Positions 21,043 through 32,720 are shown, counted from the stretch's first letter. The stretch: 64,000 nucleotides of DNA from Carex sylvatica (GCA_964058845.1 CAXKVR010000041.1:33389-97388); one strand, 5' to 3'. Numbers and translations are program-made. Notes: generated by a model not told the origin, from the letters alone.

Positions 21043-21715
21043 TACATTGTCAACAAAATAAATTAAAATTTTAATCGTATGAAGATAACACAAATACGCG
21101 TTCTGAAAACAGAGTTGATAAAGAAGGTAAGATTGGTTTTTATTATCCTTTTCGTTTTTTTCTCATTAATAGTTAATGATAAAGAAGGTAAGATTGGCGC
21201 AACAGGCTATGAACATTTTTATCTGAAAGAAGGAAAGCAATATTGGTACAACAGTCCTGTTGTATTATTTCTTAGGCACCACAACTTTAGTTCTCAAAGA
21301 AAGGAGGTTTGGAGTGGAAAAAAATAACATAGGACATCTGACCCGACCAATAGTCCAAGCATAATTGATCCAAAAAATATAAAGCAATGGGTTCAACGGG
21401 TCATCTTTCCTGACCATTGGTAAAACTAGTACAAAGGGTCATGGCCCAACCCACCTGTACACGGTAAAACTTCAGAGCTGACAAGCAGTTAATTAATCAT
21501 TGCAATGGAGCCAGATCTCTCTCTTTGAAATGGAATACCATTTGCTTCTTGGTCACTGATGCTTCCTTTTTTTATGCCTCTCTCTTGCGTAAGGTCTCCC
21601 TCTGTCTCATTTGTTCTTCTCTTTGAAATGCAGCAAGATCTCTCTCTCTCTCTTTTTTGAGAATAACTTGGTAGTGGCTACCAAGCTGCTCTCTCTCTCT
21701 CTCTCTCTTTTGAAA

Positions 21716-21752
<37 letters not shown>

Positions 21753-22639
21753 GCCACCCTTCACTCCTCTTTCTCTCTTCTACACTCTGACTTATAAATT
21801 TTGTAATTTAATACAAAAAATTCTCCTTTTATCTTTTACATTAATGAATTTCAACATTGGATGTTGCCGACACACTCGGATATTTTATATTGGAGTTTAC
21901 CTATAGTCGAATTCCAGGAAGAATTTAGTTTCTACGAGTTAGTGTGTTCACGGAGGATTAGAGGCAAACTAATCTCTATTTAAGGTTAAGATTTGGTTTC
22001 TTGTCTTGCATCTTTCCATGTTTTATTATAACCTGATCTCTTATGAAGTGCATTTATAATTACTTCTATTAATATTTAATGAGTATGTTATGATAATTGT
22101 TTATTGTTAGTATCATGTTATATTCTCAAAATTGTCAAAATTCTCACTGATATTTCCGTATTCTTTTATATAGACTCGTACGAACTTTGTCAAAGTACTT
22201 TCCTCTAACTTCTTTAATTTGTCAATACAAATTTCAACTTTTCATGACAACAAAGATGAATGGAAACAAGAATTCTCACCTACTTATCTATTATATCAAC
22301 CACTACCATGGACTAAAACATAATTAAGTTTATATATATTTCCAACAATTATAACATTCCACTTTGCTTTGCTCTTCAAATTATTATACTAAAGTGTGAT
22401 TACTTGTGCTTTGCAGTGGATGCTTTCTTTTGTCGGTAATGTTTTATGAAAAAACTACCTGCAACTCTTGGAGCTAAGTGATAACGGTTGATCAGAAGTT
22501 TGAGAAAAACAAAAACAAAATCAAATTTTGTATACAAGGGGCGCAAGGTAAATATTTTCTTTGTCGCCTTAAATCTTTCCTTGTTTTATTATAGCGTTGC
22601 CTATTTTAAATCGTATAAATATTTATAGTGACTTCCATT
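21043..22639. other. Intergenic with a CT microsatellite
   Basis: A (CT)n tract with interruptions runs from about 21,570 to 21,775. The sequence around 22,000-22,130 is similar to 22,560-22,690 (an old local duplication), and 22,180-22,390 resembles 33,460-33,640 in block B. An 82-codon open frame at 21,079-21,327 contains an internal 20-base repeat and no domain, so I do not call it. Confidence 0.4.
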
Positions 22640-23027
22640 AAGTGTACCTTAAGGAACATTATTTATGCTATCATGTTCTGTTAATATAACTATTGCTTTC
22701 CAATTATTATTGTTCCCATCAGATAATATTTGAAGAGGAGGGTTCAAATTCCTCATGCTTTTCATGCATCATGTTGGCTCCTATCCTGTATCTTCGTTTT
22801 AAAAGTTCAAATTGTCGATTTGAACTACTCAACAAGATATCCACCTTAAAATATTCTTAAAATAGAATTTTATACTTTTGGTAATTTGGGTTGTTCAAAT
22901 CAGTGATTTTGTATCTATCTTAAAAAATATTAAATTTTTTTTCAAAAAATATAAAATTGGTATTCAAGGATATTTTAATATGAAAGGCATTTGAACCCTC
23001 ATATTTAAATCAAATTTAGTATGATTC

Positions 23028-23348
23028 TGATGAGTTAATCTTGTTGTTAGAGGGTCGTGTCCAGTAGTTGATTTGTTTAATTTTAGCAAACTTGGTTTTT
23101 GTTTGAGTACGTAATTAGGCTGTCAGTTTTTAGTCCAGTGTGTGGCTAAAAATAAAGTAGCAGTTATTTAAGTGTTTGTTTTTTTTTAGAATCCCAAACG
23201 TGGGATGTAACTTTTGATTTTGCAGTTATGTTTTTGTCTTATATAAGAAAAACCAGAAAATGATGCATTGGTTTTGACAGCATCGCAAAACACTTTGTCT
23301 CTTCAGTTTTCTTTAATTGTTCTGTGTCAGTGGTACCAAAAACCAACA
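23028..23348 (+). repeat. 5' LTR of the copia element
   Basis: The 321-bp LTR runs TG...CA. An ATATAAG near 23,240 may be the LTR TATA box. It is followed after two bases by the primer-binding site. Confidence 0.9.
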
Positions 23349-23363
23349 TTTGGTATCAGAGCC
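23349..23363 (+). promoter_or_regulatory. Primer-binding site (initiator-Met tRNA)
   Basis: TTTGGTATCAGAGCC lies immediately after the 5' LTR. TGGTATCAGAGC is complementary to the 3' end of plant initiator methionine tRNA and is the usual minus-strand primer site of copia elements. Confidence 0.9.
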
Positions 23364-23377
23364 AGATTGTCAAAGTA

Positions 23378-24318
23378 ATGGCCGACGATGAAGGAGATAA
23401 ATCTAAGACGCTTGCAGTCGTCAAACCGACGGCAAGAGGAGCCTCAATCTCGATCCAATATCCAACGTTAAGCGAAACGAACTACGGCATATGGGCTGTC
23501 AAGATGAAGATAATCTTGCGTTCACTAAGATTATGGTCAGTGATCGAAGGTGGAGACACAGACGACGACAAAGATCAAGGCGCCATGGTAGCCATTTCTC
23601 AAGCCGTGCCAGATGACGTGATGATGGCAATCGCGGAGAAGCAGACGGCAAAGGAGGCTTGGGACGCACTCAGGGAGATGCGGGTTGGTGAAGATCGCGT
23701 CAAGAAGGCACGCGTATAGGTGCTGAAACGGCAACTGAACAAGTTACACATGGAGGATTCAGAGACAATAAATGAATTTTCCATGAAGCTTACCACGTTG
23801 GTGGGTGAGATCCGCTTGCTGGGCACGAAACTCGACGACAGCGAAGTTGTTGAAAAACTGTTCAGCACAGTTCCAGATAGATTTCTCCAAATTATTGGAA
23901 CGATCGAGCAGTTTGGCGATATTGAGAAGATGCCGGTTTCAGAGGCGATCGGCCGTCTCAGAACCTTCGAGGAAGGACTCAAAGGGCGACTGCACTCAAA
24001 GGGTAGTGGAGAACAGTTACTCCTTACCAGGCCGAGTGGGAGGCAAGAATCCCAAAGGCAAAGCTTTTCGCAGGTTCCAGGAGCAACAAAAGAGGAGGAT
24101 ATCACGGGAGAGGACGTGGTCATGGGCGTGGAAATGGTGGAGGTCGAGGAAATGGTGAACGCAATAACGAAGACCGAAAGCCACGCAACTTTGACAAATC
24201 CAAGGTTAAGTGTTTCAATTGTAATGAATATGGACACTTCGCAAAAGATTGTCCCAGGCCAAACCGAAGAGAGAGGGCCAATCTTGTTACAACACAAACC
24301 GATGATGAACCGGCACTG
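23378..24318 (+). pseudogene. Copia gag (broken)
   Basis: The frame opens with ATG at 23,378 (MADDEGDKSK). It shows the gag motifs LSETNYGIWAVKMK, MAIAEKQTAKEAWDAL and LKRQLNKLHM of the copia capsid domain. An in-frame TAG at 23,717-23,719 interrupts it. Near 24,030 one base is missing, so the zinc knuckle CFNCNEYGHFAKDC (24,211-24,252) lies in a different frame, the one continuous with pol. The encoded role would be RNA packaging into virus-like particles. Confidence 0.85.
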
Positions 24319-25990
24319 TTGATGGCTGAAACTTGTGTTCTCAGCCACGCAATACAGAACGATCAGGTGTTACTGCACGAGGACAAGATGGTGCCAAAGA
24401 TTAACAGCATCCAAGACAAGGTGTGGTATCTTGACACCGGTGCAAGTAACCACATGACCGGTTGTATTGATAAATTCACCGAGATTGACATGACTATCAA
24501 AGGGTCGGTAAAGTTTGGAGATGGCTCGACAGTGGACATACAAGGTAGAGGTTCAGTGCTTCTTGAGTGTTTTACTGGAGAACACCGTTTGCTTACAAAT
24601 GTCTACTATATCCCAATGTTGAGAAGTAGCGTTATAAGTCTTGGTCAATTGGATGAGAATGGATGCAAGATTGTAATTGAAGGAGGAGTGATGACTATCC
24701 TGGACAGGACACGAAGGGTACTAGCAAAAGTGAGCAGGTCAGGAAGTCGTTTATATCTGCTGCACATTGCTCAGGCCCTACCAGAATGTCTCATGGCTAG
24801 AAGCAAAGAAAGTGCTTGGCGCTAGCATGCAAGATACGGGCATGTGAACTTTCATGCCTTGAAGATTCTAAGTCAGAAACAGATGGTGCACAGCCTACCC
24901 ATAATCGAGCATGAAGACCGCATCTGCGATGGTTGCTTGATTGGAAAGCAACACCGAAATCCATTTCCAGCAGTGGCAAAATTCCGAGCAGAATCACCTC
25001 TTGAACTATGGCATGGAGATTTGTGCGGGCCAATAACTCCTATTACACACGGAGGCAAGTGCTATTTCCTGCTGTTGGCTGACGATTGTACTAGATTCAT
25101 GTGGCAGGTGCTGATCCGAAACAAAGACGAAGCATTTGAGGCATTCAAGAAGACCAAAGCATCAGTAGAAATGGAGAAAAATAGCAAACTGAAGGCTTTT
25201 CGCACAGATCGTGGCGGCGAATTCACCTCAAATGAGTTCAAGACTTACTGTGAGCTGTTGGGAATTAAGCGTTATCTCACGGCGCCTTATTCTCCTCAGC
25301 AGAACGGAGTTGTTGAACGAAGAAATCAGACGGTGGTCGGCATGGCAAGGAGCTTGTTGAAAAGCATGGGAGTCCCAGGCGAATTTTGGGGAAAAGCGGT
25401 ATCAACTGCCGTATATCTCCTAAATCGAGCACCAACAAAAAGCGTCATCGGCAAAACTCCCTATGAAGCATATTACAACCGCAAGCCAACTATTGATCAC
25501 TTTCGCATCTTTGGATGTGTGTGACACGTAAAAGATGTTACACCTCACCTTTCAAAACTTGCAGACCGAAGCAAGCCAATGGTGTTTATTGGTTATGATT
25601 CGAATACAAAAGGCTATCGGATGTTTGATCCAAAGTCAAAACGAGTAGTGGTGACACGAGATGTCGTGTTCGAAGAGGAGAAGAAGTGGGAGTGGAGCAA
25701 ATTTCCAGTAACAGGAACAGAATCAGCAGGGAATACTCTTACAGCACACTATTTTACCATAGCAGGCGCATCTGATACGACAAATTAGGAAGATAAAGAT
25801 GGTGTCAGCGATTCTAGCATTGGTATCAGCAATTCTGGCATGGATTTCCCACAACCGACACAGGAACAAACTGGTAACCGATACCAGAATGCTACACCAG
25901 TGATGAACACGAGATCCAGAACATATGTTTCAAACTCACCATATACTCCAGCAGCAATTTTTGAAGAATCAGTATCAACCGACACAGGAC
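24319..25990 (+). pseudogene. Copia protease and integrase (broken)
   Basis: The protease active site DTGASNHMTG starts at 24,433. The integrase zinc-binding region has HARYGH at 24,826 and CDGC near 24,920. The catalytic core shows the Asp of DLCGP at 25,018, the Asp of RTDRGGEF at 25,207 and the Glu of VVERRNQ at 25,315. The typical downstream GYDSNTKGYR motif follows. In-frame stops are TAG 24,823, TGA 25,522 and TAG 25,786. A one-base deletion at about 25,980-25,990 moves the rest into another frame. Confidence 0.85.
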
Positions 25991-27608
25991 ATACGATGAG
26001 AGTTCATTAGAAGGACCACGGGGTAAGCGTGACATCAAAAGCCTTTACGATGAAACCTTCCCAATAGAACTGGAGTATTCGGGACTGTGTTTGCTAGGAG
26101 AAGAGGAGCCTTCAACTCTCGAAGAAGCTAAGGCAGACCCGATGTGGAGAAAAGCAATAGAGGAGGAAATTTCTTCCATTCGAAGGAATGAAACTTGGAA
26201 GCTCGTCCCGTTACTCGACAGCCACAAACCTATAGGTCTAAGGTGGGTTTACAAACTAAAGAAGGACACTCAAGGCAGAATCGTGAAGCACAAGGCGAGA
26301 TTAGTGGCAAAAGGGTACGTTCAAAGGCAAGGCATAGACTTTGACGAAGTTTTTGCCCCTGTTGCTCGGCTAGAGACAGTACGTTTGCTGATCTCAATTG
26401 CAACACATGAAGGATGGGAGGTGCATCATATGGACGTGAAATCAGCTTTTCTCAACGGTGATTTTGAAGAAGATGTGTATGTCGTTCAACCGCCAGGATT
26501 TGAAATAAAGGGAGAAGAGCACAAGGTGTTGAAACTACACAAAGCATTGTACGGTTTGCGACAAGCACCTAGAGCCTGGAATTCAAAACTGGACAAGTCA
26601 TTGAGGACACTTGGTTTTGAGAGGTGTTCTTTAGAGCATGCCGTGTACATGAGAAATCAAGGTAAAGAAAATTTAATTGTTGGAGTCTACGTGGATGATT
26701 TAATCATCACTGGAAAGTATATTCAAGACCTAGACAAGTTCAAATCACAGATGAAAAAATTGTTTAGCACGAGTGACCTTGGGTTACTAAGTTACTATCT
26801 GGGAATTGAAGTCTGTCAGAATTCTCAAAGGATTACACTCAACCAGTCGGCATATGCAAGAAAGGTTTTAGACAAATGCGGCATGAAAGATTGCAACCCT
26901 TCGCAAATCCCGATGGAACCTCGTCTGAAACTGAGCAAGGAAAGCACAAGTCCACCTGTAGACACAACTCTGTATCGAAGTATTGTTGGCAGTTTAAGAT
27001 ACCTACTGCACACGCGCCCAGATTTGGCATTCTCTGTCGGCATGGTGAGTAGATACATGGAGAAGCCCACAACGGAGCACATGGCCGCAGTGAAGCACAT
27101 ACTGCAGTACGTAAAAGGAACTTTAAACCTCGGTTGCATTTATGAGAAGAAGGAAGGAAGCCTGGAGCTGATTGGTTACTCCGATAGTGATCTAGCTGGT
27201 GATACTAATGATAGGAAAAGCACCTCAGGTTTAATATTTTTCCTTGGGTCAAATCCTATTAGTTGGTGTTCACAAAAACAGAAAGTGGTTGCGTTATCTT
27301 CCTGTGAAGCGGAGTACATCGCTGCCTGTGCAGCAGCGTGTCAAGGAGTGTGGCTGGCACGACTGTTGGCAGATTTGTTAAAGACTGAGGTTAAGAAAGT
27401 GGTTTTAAAGATCGATAATCAGTCCACAATTGCATTGAGCAAGAATTCAGTTCACCATGAGAGGAGCAAACACATCGATACCCGATTCCACTACATTAGA
27501 GACTGTGTTGAATCAAGAATGATTGAAATCCAACATGTTTGCATAGAAGATCAGTGTGCTGATATTCTGACAAAGTCGCTAGCAAGGATGAAGTTTTTGG
27601 AGATGTGA
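25991..27608 (+). pseudogene. Copia reverse transcriptase and RNase H (frame intact, cut off from pol start)
   Basis: An uninterrupted frame holds the reverse transcriptase with WVYKLKKD, KARLVAKGY, VHHMDVKSAFLNGD, the catalytic YVDDLIIT at 26,688 and the LYGLRQAPRAW motif. The RNase H follows with YSDSDLAGD and ALSSCEAEYIA, ending near ADILTKSLA. This module is undamaged, but it would normally be made as part of the polyprotein whose upstream part is broken here. Confidence 0.85.
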
Positions 27609-27649
27609 GAAAGGATTGGTGTGCGGATCATCAGTAGAGAACAACAAGC

Positions 27650-27662
27650 TTAAGGAGGAGAT
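27650..27662 (+). promoter_or_regulatory. Polypurine tract
   Basis: TTAAGGAGGAGAT directly precedes the 3' LTR and would prime plus-strand synthesis. Confidence 0.75.
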
Positions 27663-27982
27663 TGATGAGTTAATCTTGTTGTTAGAGGGTCGTGTCCAGT
27701 AGTTGATTTGTTTAATTGTAGCAAACTTGGTTTTTGTTTGAGTACGTAATTAGGCTGTCAGTTTTTAGTCCAGTGTGTGGCTAAAAATAAAGTAGCAGTT
27801 ATTTAAGTGTTTGTTTTTTTTAGAATCCCAAACGTGGGATGTAACTTTTGATTTTGCAGTTATGTTTTTGTGTTATATAAGAAAAACCAGAAAATGATGC
27901 ATTGGTTTTGACAGCATCGCAAAACACTTTGTCTCTTCAGTTTTCTTTAATTTTTCTGTGTTAGTGGTACCGAAAACCAACA
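27663..27982 (+). repeat. 3' LTR of the copia element
   Basis: 320 bp, nearly identical to the 5' LTR. Differences seen are AATTTTAGC/AATTGTAGC, one T in a T-run, GTCTTA/GTGTTA, ATTGTT/ATTTTT, GTGTCAG/GTGTTAG and ACCAAAA/ACCGAAA. Confidence 0.9.
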
Positions 27983-28399
27983 GATTCTAGTGATAATTTT
28001 TTAAGGAAATTGAGATTTTTTTTTCTTAAATTATGAATTTCTATTGATAAGAGACTATATTATTACTCTTCTTTCTGGCTTACATCTAAAAGATATCCTA
28101 CATACAAAAGACACCTTATTTGTTATACAGACGTACATGCACTTTTTAGACACCCTACATTCACTATATACCTTTTTATACAGACGTACATGCACTTTTT
28201 TGATGGATTAATAAAACAAATAGCTGCCGACATGTTTTACAACCAAACAGCAGATCAATTGATTATATTTGAAATTAGCTTAACCGTATGAGCACCATAT
28301 TGAAATCACATTAAAGTTTTGCAATTATATTGCCATTTGATGGTTCATTCGTAAAACCAGTAAGCCGCTTTTGGAACAAGATCTTTCTTTTTTTCCACC

Positions 28400-28848
28400 T
28401 TGATCATGATTCGAGGAATAAATTTCCTCTGAGGAATTCTCTAAATCTCTTGGTCTACTATTGCGGTCCACGCAGTTGGCGGTCTTCAATGTGAGAATCC
28501 GTGGAACCTCTAGGTCTACTATCGTGGTTCATGAAGAAATTATAGTGGAACTTGGAGAGAGAATTCACTGCTCACAAAGTCTCAAGCGTGGCTCTCATCT
28601 CTCGCTCGGTTCACGAGCACAGAGCAAATCCTCAGCCCACAATGGAACAACATCTTAGTATTGGAACCACCAATCGCACTGTTGGCGATAAAGATCGGCT
28701 CTGATACCAATTGTTAGGAGTTTTACAAACACATAACACACAACAACAATGGAGGCTTTAATAAATATTCTATTATTCTGTCTCACAACAAAAAAGTAAG
28801 TTACAAAATGTTTAGATAGTCCACACAAATTACAAAGAGATCCTAACA
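28400..28848 (-). mobile_element. Short-LTR (TRIM-like) retroelement remnant, block A
   Basis: A 137-bp LTR at 28,712-28,848 begins TGTTAGGAG and ends TCCTAACA. Beside it, on the minus strand, is a primer-binding site (GGCTCTGATACCA at 28,697-28,709 in plus orientation). The leader-like sequence extends left to about 28,400. No gag or pol and no second LTR are seen. LTR size fits terminal-repeat retrotransposons in miniature, but it could also be a deleted copia element. Confidence 0.65.
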
Positions 28849-28992
28849 ATTAGAAGACCTATATTAACATAATATGTGACTTAATATATTTCTTTCAAAT
28901 ATTTTTTTAATTATTCATGATATATATAATATGTTTGTATTCTAACGTCAATACACATAATTGTTTTTTCATAGGTCTGACAAACCATTGCA

Positions 28993-30765
28993 ATGAGCAA
29001 CAATCATAAGGAAGCCAATTTAAAGGCCATTATTGCAGATTTCGTCGGACCTCTGACGAATCGCCTTCAATTAGCAAAGGAGAAAGTTTCTGAGAACTTG
29101 GAGTTCGCAAGAATAATCGACCAAATTATAAGAGAGGTGGTACAGAGAAAATATAGTTTTAATGGCATACAAAAACGGGACTGGGAGGTAATTGGTTACT
29201 TTGGAAAGATAGAAAGGCAAATTTGTTCCTGGATTGATGATAATGATGAAGTGACTGCAGTGAATGAAATAAATGTAAGGAACGAGCTAAGAGATATTCT
29301 TAATAAGCTATCACATATACCTTGTGAGAAAGCATCTGATTTGCATCAAAAATCCCAAAAAGGTCAAGTCCCAAAAGAATCAAATAGAAGTGATGAAGTG
29401 AGTGAATTGTCGCTGGATTTAAAAGATCTAGAGGAGTTGGATGTCCAGTCCAGTCTTTGCCTGTATAGCCTTGGCATTTTTCCAGAAAGCGCAAAACTGA
29501 AAAGAAGATTTGTTATTTACTGGTGGATTGGTCTGGGGCTGTTACCTGGGAATAGTTGGGAAAACGCTGAGCACCATGGTGACAATATTTTTGCTGATCT
29601 GATTAACAAGGGTTTCCTCAAATCTGTACATATCAGAAAGCATAATAAAGTAATCAACCTTTGCACCATCAATCTTACAATTTATAAGTGGTTGTTTTCT
29701 ACCGAAGAAAGGGCAGACTTCATTTCGCCCTTTTTTGGAGATTGGTTCAGTACAAAAGTACTACTTAATCTTCATGACAGGTACCTCAATTCTGACGACA
29801 TCAGCAAGAAGCCTAACTTGCAGGTGGTCCAACTTGGCAATTGGTGTTACACAGAGAATAAGGTTCACAACAAGGTCCACATTGAGGTTGACAAAATTGA
29901 TTTCTTAAAGAAGTTGGGAGGAGATGTGACCTACCTTAGCTTGAGAGGCATTTCGGGGATAGAAGAGGTTCCTGTATCAATTGGAAAACTAGAAAATCTG
30001 ATGATACTAGACCTCAGGGCTTGTCATAATTTGGACAAATTACCACAAAAGCCAAGGTCCAAATTAAAAAAAAAATTAATGAGATGGAAATTACCCAAAG
30101 AAATGTGGTTCACGGAATTAATTGGATGGAAATTACCGCAGGAAAGTTGGTTCAAGAAGCTGATTGTTTTAGACATTTCAGAGTGCTACCTGTTGGATTA
30201 TATGCCAAGATGGATATGTCAACTCCCTAATTTAGAGGTGCTGAAGGGTTTTGTGGTTGCCAGCAATGGACACAAAAACCGACCCTGCCGGCTAGATGAT
30301 CTGTCCAAATTAAATAAGCTTAGGAAGCTCACCATAAGAATTGCCAAAGGGAATTTGGTTACCGAAGATTTCAGTGGCTTAAAAAATCTGCAAAAACTTT
30401 TAGTATTGACCATAATATGGGGAGATAATAAGTACAAATCTGCAATACCAGCCAAATATTTTCCAGAGAAACTTGAAAAGTTGGATATCAGATGTTATCC
30501 AGCAGATGAGGCATTAGATCTGCTGAAGCCTACAGAGCTAATAAACTTGAAGAGATTATATATTAGAGGTGGGAACCTGACTAAAATTCCATGCAATGGA
30601 AAATGGAAAGTGGAGATATTGCGCCTCAGGTTCTTGAAATTGTTGGTCTCAATGGATTGGAATGTGCTCAAGAGCTCATTTCAGAATTTAAGATATGTGG
30701 AATATGTGGAATGTCGCAAGCCCAATAACTTCCCTAATGGTGGAAGTATTTGGAGTAAAGAGTAA
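28993..30765 (+). CDS. NLR-like WHD-LRR protein without NB-ARC
   Basis: This is a 590-codon intact frame. Residues 1-110 are helical and charged, like a degenerate coiled-coil N-domain. Residues about 150-240 match the winged-helix domain of plant NLRs (LCLYSLGIFPESAKLKRRF, then YWWIGLGLLP and LINKGFLKS). Residues about 300-590 are leucine-rich repeats (LRGISGIEEVPVSIGKLENL, LDLRACHNLDKLP, LDISECYLLDYMP). There is no P-loop, kinase-2, GLPL or MHD motif: the whole nucleotide-binding module is absent. It resembles the group annotated as RPP13-like protein 4. Residues about 365-395 contain a tandem near-repeat (WKLPKEMWF, WKLPQESWF). The ATG context is conserved in the block B copy. A possible 5'-UTR splice acceptor (TTTTTTCATAG) lies just upstream. 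A defence role is only inferred from family. Confidence 0.75.
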   Translation: MSNNHKEANLKAIIADFVGPLTNRLQLAKEKVSENLEFARIIDQIIREVVQRKYSFNGIQKRDWEVIGYFGKIERQICSWIDDNDEVTAVNEINVRNELRDILNKLSHIPCEKASDLHQKSQKGQVPKESNRSDEVSELSLDLKDLEELDVQSSLCLYSLGIFPESAKLKRRFVIYWWIGLGLLPGNSWENAEHHGDNIFADLINKGFLKSVHIRKHNKVINLCTINLTIYKWLFSTEERADFISPFFGDWFSTKVLLNLHDRYLNSDDISKKPNLQVVQLGNWCYTENKVHNKVHIEVDKIDFLKKLGGDVTYLSLRGISGIEEVPVSIGKLENLMILDLRACHNLDKLPQKPRSKLKKKLMRWKLPKEMWFTELIGWKLPQESWFKKLIVLDISECYLLDYMPRWICQLPNLEVLKGFVVASNGHKNRPCRLDDLSKLNKLRKLTIRIAKGNLVTEDFSGLKNLQKLLVLTIIWGDNKYKSAIPAKYFPEKLEKLDIRCYPADEALDLLKPTELINLKRLYIRGGNLTKIPCNGKWKVEILRLRFLKLLVSMDWNVLKSSFQNLRYVEYVECRKPNNFPNGGSIWSKE

Positions 30766-31070
30766 ATTGAACCTTTTCAAAATGCCTAGATGTGAGACAT
30801 CAAATTAGTCATACGGCATTTTGAGGAGGAGATGATGCAATTTGTCATGATTCCGAGATCATTTATCTTCTGTCACTTATAGTATAACATACTAATATTC
30901 CTTATCTTATAATTTCATTATATTATGGTATGTATATCGTATGGACTTTATTGCAATGTTTGGACACTTTTTTTCTGATGAAAAATATGGGTGTAACCAT
31001 GTATGAATATTGTTGCTTGGTTATTTAATTATAATTCGATGTACTTCTTATTTCAGTAATTTCACACATA
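30766..31070 (+). other. 3' flank of the NLR-like gene
   Basis: AT-rich sequence where the 3' untranslated region should lie. No definite polyadenylation signal is singled out and no other feature is seen. Confidence 0.3.
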
Positions 31071-31390
31071 CACTACTACAAAATAGGGATAGGCTTATTT
31101 TCTAACTGTTTAAATCAATATTCGTATGAAGCTGATAGAATAATTGTGTTGTGACAAGTCAGTAAATAATTAAGAAAATTTTGCTATCAGCTGTGACCTC
31201 AGGAACCGATAGTAGAGATACCCCACTTTCGTCTATCTATTTGTTCTTGTGTATTGATAGAATAGATTTACTTTATTCTAGCGATGTTGTTGTACTAACT
31301 GATAAAATTATTTGTTGATGGTATAATATCGGTTGATCATTAGAACCGATATAAGTAAAACAAAGTTCTTCTTTTGGTTTACTAAACACC
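31071..31390 (+). mobile_element. CACTA left terminus
   Basis: CACTACTACAAAATAGGG starts at 31,071 and is followed by ATCGGTTGATC, GAACCGATA and CTGATAGAAT subterminal words. It belongs to the same terminus type as the right end at 21,042. No transposase or matching right end is seen downstream. Confidence 0.55.
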
Positions 31391-32149
31391 CATAGAATAT
31401 AGTGACATTTCACGCCTTTTCATTTTTGGTCCTTAATATTTGCGCTCTCTCCTCTCTAATCAAATTATTTTTCTCTTTGCATCTTCACTTTACATCTCTC
31501 TTTATTAGAGTTTAGTAGCTGCTCTATTTAACCTTTTAATGTTGAGCCTTCTTTTGTTCTCTTCTCTTTTCCGCCCCTTCCACTGGCGCAATGAAGTGTG
31601 ACTTCATAAGCAATTTGCTGACCCAATACTTCTCATAATCTTTGAGCTACTTGAGACAAAGGAGGCAATGCGGATGAGCATGTAGTCAAAGAGGTGGGAA
31701 CATCTCTACACATTAATGACGCTCAAATATATAGCGAAAATCATTATCATTTTTGTCACTGCAAACCTATTTTTCATTGATTTTGGCGGGTTTTATAAAA
31801 AGTTGCTAATTTAGGTAAAAAATAGAGCAAAAAATGTCATATTTTGACGAATATGAAATATTCGTCACAATTGAACATCTCATGGAACATACAATGCATC
31901 TCATAAAGTGCACAACATGCAAAATAAAGAAATTATGAAGAAAATCCGCTAAGTACGAAGGGTGTGTGGCATATAGCCCTTATGCTGTACGGTGTCGCGT
32001 GTGGCATAGACTATATGCCGCACGGGATGGGCTGAGATACTTTGCAGTAGAATTCACTATTTTAAGATTCTCTTGGCCAATCAGAAGCTCACCCACAATT
32101 TCCATTACTCCCACTTCCATTTAGGAAGGCTATAAATCTACGTAACCCT
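31391..32149. other. Intergenic
   Basis: No gene was recognised. A small inverted pair around 31,835-31,870 (TGACGAATATGAAATATTCGTCA) is a local palindrome. Confidence 0.35.
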
Positions 32150-32720
32150 GATACTCCTAGCAAGCTATCGTATCCGTGTCCGATACGTATCCGACACCGA
32201 TACGCCTCCGACACGCATGTCATACGTATCAGACACGCCAGCTGGCGTGTCCCTACCCTCCTGATACGGTCTCCGATACTGCGTTGACACTGCTGATACG
32301 GTCCAGACACGGATGGATACATGCATGTGATGCGCGAACCCACGAGCCGTGCCCGTGGACCGCGCCCGTGGACAACAGCCCGTGAGTGTGGACCGCGCCA
32401 GTGGACCGGAGCAAATTTCTTCTTTTTTTCGCTGCTAGCTTGGTTCAAACTCGGGACCTCCCAAGTGTGGGTCAAAAGCTTTAACCACTACACTAGAGCA
32501 CCTCATGTGACAAGATCTATTCAATATAATATTTATCTTATACTTGGATGAAGTCTTTATTTTCCTACAAATTTGATTTAAGTTATGATTATCTAAATAC
32601 AATATATAAATTAATAAAAAATAATATATATAATAAATGTGTCGTATCCTAGATTTTTTTAAATTGCCGTATCACTGTATCCGACACGATACCCGTACCC
32701 GTATCCATACAACATAGCTA
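32150..32720. repeat. GTATCCGATACG-rich repeat element
   Basis: The left part (32,160-32,300) is crowded with CCGATACG, CGACACG and GATACGGTC words. The right part (32,640-32,710) has CGTATCACTGTATCCGACAC and CCATACAACATAG. Between them is a GC-rich patch with GTGGACCGCGCC repeats (32,345-32,410), then ACTCGGGACCTCCCAAGTGT. A worn relative is at 9,520-9,790. Overlapping open frames are by-products of the GC-rich patch. Confidence 0.5.

Larger units (their letters stand above)
23028..27982 (+). mobile_element. Ty1/copia LTR retrotransposon, structurally complete, coding-defective
   Basis: This 4,955-bp element is flanked by the 5-bp duplication GATTC (23,023-23,027 and 27,983-27,987). Two LTRs of about 320 bp start TGATGAGTTAATC and end AACCAACA. 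The order protease, integrase, reverse transcriptase, RNase H is that of copia (Pseudoviridae-type) elements. The coding region has four in-frame stops and two frameshifts, so it cannot make a full polyprotein. LTRs differ by five substitutions and one single-base indel by my count. The empty site is preserved in block B at 33,245-33,249. Confidence 0.95.
22640..29750 (+). repeat. Segmental duplication, block A
   Basis: Outside the copia insertion, this block matches 32,812-35,385 collinearly. It runs from TAAGTGTACCTTAAGGA through CATGCATCATGTTGGCTCCT, the GTATGATTC insertion site, the short-LTR element and the first 250 codons of the NLR-like gene. Block B carries about 400 extra bases (33,437-33,830) where block A has a deletion and a small repeated tract. 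Confidence 0.8.

Noticed and set aside
21572..21757. Minus-strand frame rich in Arg-Glu repeats
   Set aside because: It is the translation of a CT microsatellite.
31746..31880. Possible second CACTA end (TTTTTGTCACTG)
   Set aside because: Lacks the CACTA terminal trinucleotide arrangement and any subterminal repeat cluster.
32089..32551. Overlapping open frames of 69-128 codons on both strands
   Set aside because: They arise from the GC-rich repeat patch, where stops are rare in every frame. Composition is repeat-driven.
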